64,000 nucleotides of DNA from Gorsachius magnificus (Eukaryota > Chordata > Aves > Pelecaniformes > Ardeidae): the NCBI GenBank assembly GCA_034008185.1, contig CM067081.1, positions 68,872,054 to 68,936,053 on the forward strand, given 5' to 3'. Positions 38,961 through 48,873 of this stretch are shown piece after piece. The notes under the pieces are model-generated. The model had not been told where the DNA came from and did no database searches. It saw nothing but the letters and a program-made list of their open reading frames with translations. The stretch's first letter is position 1; each line of letters begins with the position of its first letter. The position numbers and the translations under genes were made by a program.

Positions 38961-39456
38961 GAATCATAGAATCATTTGGTTGGAAAAGACCTTTAAGATC
39001 ATCAAGTCCAACCGTACCTGTCCACCACTAAACCATGTCCCTAAGCACCTCGTCTACGCATCTTCTAAATAACTCCAGGGATGGGGACTTGACCACTTCC
39101 CTGGGCAGCCCATTCCAGTGCTTGGAAACCCTTTCAGTGAAGGAATTTTTTCTAATATCCGGTCTAAACCTCCCCTCACACAGCTTGAGGTCATTTACTC
39201 TCATTCTATCACTTGTTACTTGGGAGAAGAGACTGATACTCACCTCGCTACAGCCTCCTGTCAGGCAGTTGTAGAGGGTGATCAGGTCTCCCCTCAGCCT
39301 CCTCTTCTCCAGGCTGAACAACCCCAGTTCCCTCAGTCGCTCCCCATCAGACTTGTGCTCCAGACCCCTCACCAGCTTCATTGTCCTGGACACTGGACAT
39401 GTTCTCTGGACATCCTCCAGCCCCTCAATGTCCTTCTTGTAGTGAGGGGCCCAAAG
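38961..39456 (-). mobile_element. CR1 retrotransposon, 3' part with ORF2 end
   Basis: A 5'-truncated CR1 of about 496 bases on the minus strand. On the plus strand it begins with the inverted 3' terminus (AATCATAGAATCATTTGGTT) and runs through the untranslated tail into the end of ORF2. The copy is lost upstream at about 39456, within the conserved GAGGGGCCCAAAG block. The coding part is listed separately. CR1 is the main non-LTR retrotransposon of birds and lacks a poly(A) tail. Confidence 0.95.
39028..39393 (-). pseudogene. C-terminal end of CR1 ORF2 (reverse-transcriptase polyprotein)
   Basis: An open frame of 121 codons translating the extreme C-terminus of CR1 ORF2. Recognisable blocks are [19 protein letters not shown], then QVTSDRMR, then a [11 protein letters not shown] block and [18 protein letters not shown] before the stop. 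The endonuclease and reverse-transcriptase catalytic domains lie further upstream in a full element and are absent here, so the fragment cannot mobilise. The first methionine is internal to the original protein and is not a real start. Confidence 0.93.
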
Positions 39457-42400
39457 AAGTAGTAGTGAAGTAGAAGTCCAGGCCAGCTGGGAGGCCCCAG
39501 TGCATCCTGAGCTACCATAGCTGCAACATTTAGCCAGTGGGATTGCTCTCCAGGCTCTGTTGACTGCATTTAATCCTTTGGAAGCTTGGACATTTGGTTC
39601 ACATATATAATCTTAAATTTAGGTGTCTTAATCTGGAAATGAATCCCACCTAAAGGCAGGATCCTGATGTCTAACTTCAGGCACCTTCTGCCATGTGAGC
39701 TGTTCTAGACAGTCTAGCTATCTAAGACACTCTCAGGGGGCAAGCAGATACAACAGAAGGCACACACATAACTCAGGCCACAGTGGAAGGACACTGAAGG
39801 TCAAGTGGGATCCCAAAGATGTCTCATATGGCACTGGGCATCTAAATTTAGTCAGCTGAATCCACCTGGGTGTCTATGATACCTGAATAATTTTTTTTTA
39901 AATCTCCTTTTCTACTCAACAAAAAGTATCAGACACCTTGGATTCACTTCAGCAGTCCAATGCTATCTGAGATGATCTGAGACTGTCCCACCTCACTTGC
40001 CATTCCAGTGGGAAACAGATCTCCATATGGATGTCTTAGCTACCCTTGCTTACCTCAGATGACAGAAGATACCTATATCATTGACTGAATTAAGTCCTCC
40101 TGGAGTGCATTTCTTCTTGTCCTAAGGCTGAGGTCTAAAACAAACTAGATTAATTACACTTCAACAGCGCCTAGTTTCTCTGACTTGACTATGAGAGGAT
40201 TTTTCATCCTCTTAACACCTGAGATGAATCCCACTTAGGTTGCTAGACAATACTTAATTAAGTAGCTGCTGCTTTTAAAGATTAAAAGAATATATTTTTT
40301 TTTTAGTTATGATGTTGTCCAGGTCAGAGTTTGCAATGTGTAAGGCAAGATGCATTATGAAAAATGTAAAATGCAAAATCAATGACACCACAAATGATAT
40401 AAAAATAGAGAAGTCAAAACAGCTCTATATCATAACATTAAAAACTAACATTTAGAATTCTGAAATCTGTAAACTTTCCAAAATAAAAATGTCAAGACAT
40501 TTTCTTTTTTAATTTCTCCACAGTAACTTTTGCAAAATTATTATCAAGAAATGTTTTGAAAATGCATTTTTGACAGCTCCAAATTTTGAAGGAAGCAAGA
40601 GTAAAATAATACAGTGCAAAAGAACTACCAATATGGCATTCCCATCAGCTCCCTGGTATCATGCTGAATAGCTCTGTCTATAAGCTACACAGTAATTGAG
40701 ACTCAGCCACCATAATTGGTAGGTGGGTGGTTATTGTTGATTTCACCAGTTCTCATTTTTCTTTTGATGAACATGAGCAGTAGTTTTGATATATCATGAT
40801 GTATCTCCTGCTTATGGGTACATCAGGGAAAAGTACCAGTGAAATTTTCGAAGATGTTTAATTATTGGCCTAACATTGCTCACACTGGAGGAAGTAGTAA
40901 ATAATTGTTTCAAAGAGCCAGAGTGTAACATGTTTTGGAAAAAACACCTAATCTATTGGGGAGAGATAGAGAGAGAACAAGAGGCCTATGTGTGAGGTCA
41001 CTGACTTCAAAAGTTGCAGGAATGGGTTTATTTTGAAGGCTGTTCCAAGACTTTCCTACAGGGGAAACATGAAAGGTAGAAAAAAATGGAAATTTCTCCT
41101 CAGCACTGAAATTTCCCTTTGAATTATGATGTCTTAGATCCAAAGACTCACTTCAGCTCAGAACCAATAGTAAAATTAAGGTGCAATCTTTTGAAATGCC
41201 TTGCAATGCGGTAAATGAGCACTTATTGTGTAGCCAATGGATCGCAGAAGACAGATACATAGCTGAAGGTTGTTCAGGGGCTAAAAAATTTATTGATGAG
41301 GACACTGCAAAGCATTCAAGATTGAACATCACCCCGCTCCCTGGCTCTGTCTCCCTCCCTCATCCCCAGAGATGCATCTCTGCAGGGGACTGGCTTTCTT
41401 TGTAGATGGATTTCCTTCAAGGTTGTTGTGACGAGAGCTGGATATGTATCAGAGCAACTGGGCTTTTTGTTTCATTTTCTTTTAAGAAAGTCCAAAAATG
41501 GCTGCTGACTAGAAATCAAGCTTTATGTTTTGTTCTTTTCTTTTTCTGCAAAAAAATCTTATGCACTCTTACCTCTTGCTGAGACAAGTTTGTATTCTCA
41601 AATTGCCTGCACTGAGGTTTTTCATGCTCCAGTAATGACATCTGGCTTCTTACTCCTTAACTGCTTTCCAGTGAGACTACCAATAAAGCTGTCCATATTT
41701 ATCAGTTATTTGTCTTGATTTCTCCCCTCTTACTCTAGACAACAATTATTTGTACTGGAACAAATTGTGACTTTGGAATGTATTTTAACACAGTAGACAA
41801 AACAAGGACTGGAGACTTCTAGTATTGAGGTCAATGGCAAAACTCCTCATGCAGAAGCAGAATAAGACCCTGAAGCCCAAAGGTAATAGGACAAGAGCTA
41901 GCTAAAGAGAGCAGTGCCCATTAATTACTGAGCCTCCATTCCCCCTCTCACCTCAATAGTATTAAAAGACTAGTACAGACATCTAAATTAAAAATAAATA
42001 GTCTGTAGTTCAAGGCATTAATTTAACCTTGATACTGAAGACTCTCTCTAGGGATACAGGCTGGGGTACATAATTGCAGGCTGATAATTTGGTGAATGCT
42101 CAATACAAATTAGAACCATCTTTCTGCATTAAGCAAACACAGACAATGTTCCCAGGACATCATTTCTTCATCTGCAGCACAAGTGACGACATCGCTGTTA
42201 CCTTTAGGATGTTTGCTCAGCCAGCCCTGAGCTTGGCACCCAACCTTGCCCCTCTGATCAGACGGCAGGGAACGTGACTGCCGCGCCTCGGTGGGTGATG
42301 GAGCTTCTTGTTTCTGTGTGGGCCCTGTCTTTTGTATGGTGAGTGGGGATGGAGATGAGAAAAATACTTAATCAGTAAGAATCCCTGTCCAAATGATGTG

Positions 42401-43489
42401 TAAACTTCCTCATCAAAACACCACTTGGTTTTATGCCAGTTGGAGACAGTGAGAGTGGTACCAAATCAGTTCAACTGCTAACTAAGAAGGAGAAATAGCA
42501 TTTAAAAATAGAATTTTCAAGTGAGGGCAGAAATATTTCCTTTCTATGCAGGCTGTGAGATTTGAGCATTCCACAGACATATAACTCAGTAAGAATTCAT
42601 ATGTTTCTGCCTGCTCCTTTAGTTTCTCATTGTTAGTAGTTGAGACAACCACTACTCTCCACTCCTCTCTTTTATCAATGAGAGGCTGAGACAATGTCCA
42701 TATTAAGCACTGTTTTAGAAAATTCACAAGAAGCTGTGACTGAGATGGGAGCTGAACCATATCTTAAGCTGTGTGTTGGTGCCTAGTCTTTTGAACTAAA
42801 AGCCTACACACATTTTGTTAGGCAGCTCTCCCACAGTGAAACACACATTTCTCTTCTGCATTACAGGGCTGTCCTCTACATTTTGCTGTTCTGGACATAC
42901 CCTGGGAAAGTCTATCACAGCATATTAACCCAGTAAATATGGCATTCCATTGTCTGGAACAGGGAGCAGGCTTCCTGTTAACTGACAACATGGGCCCCAT
43001 GACTTCTCAGGCTTTGTCTGGACTTTGCTTGGCCTCCGTGGAAATTTATTTTAGCTAGTAACAGCAATTATTTAAATAACCTACTTTGTTTTGGCTTATT
43101 GCTTAGTGTGGTACAGCTCTCTGGCATAACAATGCTATATGTATATTTATAATACCATCTACTAATAGTAAAAATAAATAGTTCTTTCATGCAGAATGAT
43201 ACTTGATCCTAGAAAGAAATATCTTTTGGAGGACTACAGGCATCGGATGATAGCAGAGGCCTTGAAAGCATAGGCAAAGGATGTGGCCCCAGGTCTTGGA
43301 TGCAACAAGCTGCTAACACCATGTGTCCCAGAAGCTCTCTAGCACTTTTCATACATTTAAGGATCGCAGCCTTCTGCTGTGCTTCTGATGGTTTCACCAT
43401 GGCAGGATGTTGCAATTTGTTCAACGTAAAGTTGGCAAGAGAGAAACTGAAAGTCTCAGAACTGTAAGTGAGAAGAAGAAGCAAGAGAC
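39457..43489. other. Unique DNA with degenerate AGGTGTCTTA-like motifs
   Basis: No gene was recognised. Between about 39610 and 40250 short words of a common form recur in both orientations: TTAGGTGTCTTA, TCAGGCACCT, GGGTGTCTATG, GATGTCTTAG, AACACCTGAG and CCACTTAGGTTGC. The cluster resembles a heavily decayed dispersed repeat, similar to the weaker cluster at 3590-4340. Other open frames here are short and domain-free. Confidence 0.45.
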
Positions 43490-44420
43490 TGCATGAGTGA
43501 CTACCTTATCTCAGTTACCACAGTCCCTAGGCAAACATCTTTTGCAGGGCAGTGTAAATTCAGCAGGAGTATGGATGATTGGTGAAGGCCTTCTGCATCA
43601 TGCACAGTATCAGCAACCGCATCCTGAGCCATGCTGTGCTCCAGCTACGTGTTGCTGTGCAGCAACGTGTGAGGCTCTGGAGGAGCAGGACCACTGCAAA
43701 TGAGCTAGCATAGACTGTGGAGCAGCAATAAGTTCATTCTGGGTCTTTACTTGGTCCAGTATTGGGTGAATAAGCTTCTCAAGAGGCTGGCCAGGCTCGA
43801 TTCATTCTAGCATGTGCCCAGTGGTTTATCTTTGATGAATCCACTGTGTGTCTCATTGCTATGAGGTGCACAACACTATGGCTAGATGTGTTCTACAACA
43901 CTCTGGATATAATTTAGGAAGAACATCCTGCTCAGGTCTGTTAGGGTGTTTGTAGGAGAAGTAGTCTGACTCTGTTGTCAGAGAGAAGGAAGGGGAGTGG
44001 AAGGCCACAACAGTTATAGTTGTGAATGGCCAAAGCCTTGATAAAAGTAGTGGGAAATTTTGTTCAGAAATCCTGAGTCTTCCTTTTATTATAAAATATC
44101 CCCTTATTCCTTTACACAAGATTGGTGCAGAGGGTGTGATGATACTCTAAGCTCAATGGCAGCATTTATTCCCTGTGCCATAACAGATGGTGTCTGATCC
44201 ATGGATCCCTGCCAGGAGTTCATCAGCTATGTGTTTGGGTAGCTCAAGTCACTGTCTGTGAGATCCTTTCATTGGCAGAGTGAAGAGCAACTTCATCACC
44301 ATGGCCTGCTGCACATTTCACAAGCTGCTAGTGACTGATGTGGCTGAACGTAGGCCAGGTGCTCCACCAGCCCCCACCTAGCCTTAGGCAGATTTGAAGG
44401 ACTGCTTAAGCAACAAAAGC
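43490..44420 (+). mobile_element. Possible decayed PIF/Harbinger transposase relic
   Basis: Two blocks, in the order expected for a HARBI1-like transposase, can be read on the plus strand. At 43645-43680 the frame gives LRVAVQQRVRLW, resembling the L-R-x-x-V-P-V-x-x-R-V-A-x-x-L-W region near the helix-turn-helix. At 44156-44191 another frame gives MAAFIPCAITDG, resembling the C-x-G-A-I-D-G-T-H block that holds the first catalytic aspartate; EFIS follows shortly after. Many stops and frameshifts lie between and the blocks are farther apart than in intact proteins, so an insertion or misreading is possible. Terminal inverted repeats were not found. The resemblance is by eye to a remembered family pattern; confidence is limited. 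Confidence 0.3.
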
Positions 44421-45092
44421 CTCTGGGGAAGGAAGGGACATGTGAAATGCATCTGCATATAAGTGCAATGCAATACACATTCTACAAACACCATGCCTTG
44501 TCCGCAGACTCTCCATCTAAAGCCCATTTCATCTCCCCATTTCATCATCTTGATGCCAACAGCAAAATGCCTAAGATAACCAGCTTACAATAGAGGTCCC
44601 TAATCTTTTCCCTTGGCTAAAGTAACTTCTTTTGTAAGAAATATTATCTGTGATGAGGGTGTACAGGCAATTCTTATTCCATGCTAATAACCACCTATTT
44701 CTCTCCCTTCCAAACAGTCAACACACCAAAGGGTTGTGGAGGAACAGACACGTGTGACACTTGCCACCCAGGGTTCCCTGGAATGAGACCTGTCTTGGGA
44801 GACCTCTTCAGACAAGTTTAACTCCTGAATAGATGAATCTTGCAATCTGCTTCAGTTGTAAGGGCAACAGGGACAAAAGCATTCTCATCAGGGAACTGGA
44901 ATAATAGTGGAGGATAATCTACTTAACTGTGGTCCAGTGCAAGCATAGTCATAACATGAAGTACGAGAAAGGTACTATTCTTTCAAAAAGAAGTAAATTG
45001 GCAGAAGGGTACATCAGTCAGCCAGGCCACAGTTAACAGCTGGGTTAAACAAGGCATTTGTCCCAATGAAGGAATACAAAAACTCAGAAAAA
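44421..45092. other. Unique DNA, no gene seen
   Basis: No coding region or repeat was recognised in this interval. Confidence 0.6.
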
Positions 45093-45131
45093 GGTTTGGT
45101 TTGGTTTGATTTGGCTTGGTTTGGTTTGGCT
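45093..45131. repeat. GGTTT pentanucleotide microsatellite
   Basis: About eight imperfect tandem copies of the five-base unit GGTTT, with GATTT and GGCTT variants. It is a short microsatellite, decayed at two units. Confidence 0.85.
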
Positions 45132-45306
45132 TTTCTTTTTAAATAGAAGCCCACCCCTTTTTCACAGGAGACTTCTGAGATTATTTCTTTAATTTGGTCG
45201 AGCTTTTAATAAAGACCATTCTTGTTGGGATTACCTTGGTCTTTATGTCCACAGGGATAACTGATTGCCAGACAGGTTATCCTTGATTAGTGAGGCCAGG
45301 CTTATA

Positions 45307-45414
45307 TTAGTCATCGTCATAGTCATAGTCATACTCATAGTCAGCTGGGGCTGCTGCAGAATTGTCTAGAAACCACTCAGAATAGCAACACTTCTGCACA
45401 CCCACTCTGGCTTT
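45307..45414 (-). CDS. Candidate terminal coding exon, family unknown
   Basis: On the minus strand a good acceptor (pyrimidine-rich TTTCTTTGCTTCCCTTGCAG ending at 45415) opens a frame of 35 codons and a TAA at 45307-45309. The peptide begins KARVGVQKCCYSEWF, has a small Ala/Pro linker and ends in an acidic alternating tail DYEYDYDYDDD, a composition typical of tyrosine-sulfated or calcium-binding secreted proteins. ATTAAA-type polyadenylation signals lie about 90-120 bases downstream (plus-strand TTTAAT near 45188 and 45215). I could not identify the protein or a partner exon upstream. The tail derives from an imperfect ATAGTC hexamer repeat, and a 35-codon open frame has roughly a one-in-five chance in random sequence, so this remains a candidate. 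Confidence 0.25.
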   Translation of the reverse strand, partial: KARVGVQKCCYSEWFLDNSAAAPADYEYDYDYDDD

Positions 45415-48266
45415 CTGCAAGGGAAGCAAAGAAAGACCCTCTGTATTTATGAGGAAACACCTGTACTGGAACTAGCAGTGGCACAAAAGACCTCTGCGCC
45501 CTGGACAGATGTGTACATGGGGCCAAGTACTACTCAAAATTGGGGGGAGAAACACATTTCTGAGTAGGATATCTGATGCATTTATTCACCAAACAATCAC
45601 TGGAAGAGCTGAGGCAGTGTTATTTTACATGTGTTTTTCAAGAGTCACGAGGATGTCGTAGAAGGTCATGGAGGATAGGCTTGGATTAAGTGACAATAGC
45701 TTTTCTAAAGAGAGTAAATTTTCGTAAACTAGGAAAAACAATTAGGAAATTCAAATGACCTGAGAAATCAGGGATTTGAATGTTGGAGTGACTTAGGATT
45801 TATTCAGATCGAAGTTACTAAAAACTGTCAGGAATGTGCATGACAAGCAAGCTTCAGGCTTCCTTGCATTAGTAATATCTCTTTCCTTCCCAAGAGAGGT
45901 ATTAGGAAGAAGCAGAGAGCTTGGAAGGAGTGAAAAAAGCTAGATCAGCTCAGGCTATGACTATATTACTTGCCTGGGAACACTTCCAAGTTCCTTGGTC
46001 TGGGTGTATGCTTCTGATATATCCCAAATCCCATCCCTTCTTCTTCATCCAAATGCACTCTCATTACTATGATGAGGCACGCTTTAAGAAATATTTGATC
46101 TGAATCACTGGAGGATCAGGATCCCTGTACAAATTGCAGGTAAGTCTGTACATGGCCAAAGAAAGCTGGAATCAGGAAGTATATTGATTCAGCAAGAATT
46201 TGACACGGTGGGGACAAGCTAGGCTTAGTTTATAATATTTAAACAAGACACAGATTATTCAGATGTCAGATAGGGAGAACAAGAAGAGAAATGGGACAAT
46301 GATGCAATACAGATACATGGAAAATAGCATTGTTCTTGGTTTACCCTTGATAATGTATGCCACAGTGGTGAGCAGAGATGCAAAGCCAATGAACTTTGGA
46401 GCCAGAGCAGCCAGAATGAGGACAGGAAAATGGAAGTCATGACAAGCAAAATGAAGTGACACTTATGCTACATTGACAAATGTAGTGCAAAGATTTTTGA
46501 ACTGATATACCAGCTTGGCCAATAAGTAGTCTAACTGTGCTTTCAGAATAATGAACTCATCTTCTGGTAGAGGGAAGCAGGGGCATTGGGAAGAGGTGGG
46601 GTGAAAGCACTGCTTCTTTTAAACCCCAGCTGACTGCCAGTGCGGCTTAAAATGCCGTCACGGTCATGTTGCACTTCCAAGTCAAGGGTCAGGGGAGGTT
46701 ACTCTCAGTTGGCTCAGAGGTGCTTATCCCAGGGGCAGACACTGACTTAATAAGCTGACTGAAGTCAGCAGAGACTGTGATATTAGAGAATCTATATTGC
46801 CGAAACTAGAGAGAAAGAAAGTACTACAAACTGAAGCACAATACCTGAACATTTGACATTGAAAGACTCAGGAACAGATGGATATGAATTGACTGTGAAT
46901 AGGCAGAGGCTGGAGGCTGAAAGATTTTTAGGCATCAAAGCAGAGCTGTTCCAAAGCAACCTTCCAAAATGATATAAGGAAAAGAAAAAAAATCTAGCTA
47001 ATTTGCAGATGAGGCTTGGCTGGATTATGAATGAGTTCATAAGGAAATAACTAGGGGGAGAAAGAAAGGTAATGCAGAATTTGCTGGAATTTTTTTCTTC
47101 TTTCTGTGCAGCTTCTGGTAGGCTCAGCTTGGACGATATTCCTGCAAAGGAAACAGTTCAATTTACAATTAGTCCTACTTTGGCCTGGGCTGTTCTGCAC
47201 AACAGGAATAAGCCAGATGGGGACTGGGAAGCACTGAAGGGTGATACAAGAGTCAACTGACAGCCCAAGGAGATTTCCACAGATTTACATTCCTTCTGTC
47301 TGTATACTTTTCAGATTATTAGAGTTGGAAAAGTACTTGCTTCCTTTCTCATGAGGTGTGATATTTGGTAATATGCTTTGAAAAAAAAAAAACTTTGTGG
47401 GTGTTGTTATATTAAAGTCACGTGTGCTACAAATCACATTGGCCTCACTGTGGCAAGTTGACTGTCTGATATTACTTTCATTGACCTTCACAAATTTGCT
47501 TTCTAGGTAGAGCCAGGCAAAGAGACAGAAGGTAGGAGGAAATTCAGGTTCCTCTCACAACTCTAGTCCTCTCTGGCTTCCTGGACCTAGTCCACGGGCA
47601 TGGAAACCTGAAGAAAGCCTAGGAAAAGAGCAGGAGAGAAGGAGTCTAAAGTTTGGTGGTGGTTGTGTAGAGAGGAGTTAAAGTAGCCCACTTCCATAAA
47701 CACTTGATAAGTACACTTGTGTATTTAAAATAATTCCTTTTAGCTACTGCTGTAGCTTTATGCTGGAGGGGCTAATGGATTTGCTAAAGAGATATCAGTA
47801 GCAATAAAGATCTGACACTTATGTTGTCATAAGTGATAGCTGTTCATTGGGTGATCCTTTATTTCACAAGACAGCATCTCTATTGACCATATTCCTTCAC
47901 GGATGTGACCTTGGTTGCTTCCCAATGTATTATGCATGAGGTAGATATCCCAAAGTCCCCTTTGCAGACAGGTTAGAGAAATTTACTTTCACACTAGAGC
48001 CTTGTAATGAACTCTCAGCTCACATCATTGCCAAGATATTAATATTGGAATTTACTTTCTATTATTATAGGAGGCACTCTCACCTATACAAACCCAGTCA
48101 TCTCTCACATATTCTAAACTGAATCAAAGTGGTATAGGGTCTGTGAGCATCCCCTTTTGTAGTCAAAGACACATGTTTCCATTTTAGACAGTCAAAAAAA
48201 GTTCTTGTTCTCATTTTTACCCTGCTGATGAGTATGAAACAAAGTATAACACATGTTCGCGGTTAA
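45415..48266. other. Unique DNA, no gene seen
   Basis: If the candidate exon at 45307-45414 is real, this is where its upstream intron would lie. A hydrophobic minus-strand frame at 46259-46462 and a donor-like AG/GTAAGT at about 46136-46143 on the plus strand were examined; neither forms a consistent exon with the candidate. The hydrophobic frame has a donor whose phase does not continue into the candidate exon's open frame. Confidence 0.55.
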
Positions 48267-48271
48267 CCTGT
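48267..48271 (-). repeat. Target-site duplication CCTGT, left copy
   Basis: CCTGT directly precedes the LTR at 48272 and recurs directly after it at 48869-48873, a perfect 5-bp duplication. Confidence 0.85.
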
Positions 48272-48868
48272 TGCGGTGGCTTAACCCCAGCTGGCAACTA
48301 AACACAACACAGCCACTCACTCACTTTCCCCTTGTGGGAGGGGGGAGAGAATCAGAAGGATAAAAGTGAGAAAGCTCATGAGTTGAGACAAAGACAGTTT
48401 AATAGGTAAAGCAGAGACCTTGCACGCAAACAAAGCAAAGCCAGGAATTCATTCCCTCCTTCCCACCGGCAGGCAGGTGCTCAGCCATCTCCAGGAAAGC
48501 AGGGCTCCATCACGTGTAACGGTGACTTGGGAAGACAAAACACCATCATTCCAAATGTCCCCCCCTTCCTTATTCTTCCCCCAGCTTTACATGCTGAGCA
48601 TGACGTCACATGGTATGGAACATCCCTTTGGTCAGTTGGGGTCAGCTGTCCCAGCTGTGCCCCCTCCCAGCTTCTTGTGCCCCCCCCAGCCTGCTCACTG
48701 GTGGGGTGGGGTGAGGAGCAGGAAAGGCCTTGACTCTGTGTAAGCCCTGCTCAGCAATAACAAAAACATCCCTGTGTTATTGACACTGTTTTCAGCACAA
48801 ATCCAAAGCATAGGCCCATACCAGCTGCTATGAAGAATATTAACTCTACCCCAGCCAAAACCAGCACA
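48272..48868 (-). mobile_element. Solo LTR, type 1 variant, minus orientation
   Basis: A 597-bp LTR with TG/CA ends and a perfect CCTGT duplication. The plus strand opens TGCGGTGGCTTAACCCCAGC and closes AACCAGCACA. Both ends match the type 1 LTRs at 6939 and 20190, but the middle (about 48405-48585) is unlike theirs: the AAT/ATT tract is absent and other sequence takes its place. The polyadenylation signal ATTAAA is at the equivalent position (plus-strand TTTAAT at about 48398). U3 keeps a perfect cAMP-response element, TGACGTCA, at 48601-48608. No gag, pol or env sequence adjoins it. Confidence 0.92.
48601..48608. promoter_or_regulatory. Perfect CRE (TGACGTCA) in LTR U3
   Basis: The palindrome TGACGTCA is the consensus site for CREB/ATF factors. 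The equivalent positions in the related LTRs are mutated: TGACATCA at 7186-7193 and TGACGTTA at 20569-20576. It therefore looks like an ancestral LTR promoter element that survived intact only here. Activity is inferred, not shown. Confidence 0.6.
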
Positions 48869-48873
48869 CCTGT
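48869..48873 (-). repeat. Target-site duplication CCTGT, right copy
   Basis: Right-hand copy of the duplication that bounds the solo LTR at 48272-48868. Confidence 0.85.

Noticed and set aside
46259..46462. Hydrophobic minus-strand frame resembling membrane segments
   Set aside because: No acceptor in phase was found, the donor phase does not continue into the candidate exon at 45307-45414, and hydrophobic chance frames are common in T-rich DNA.
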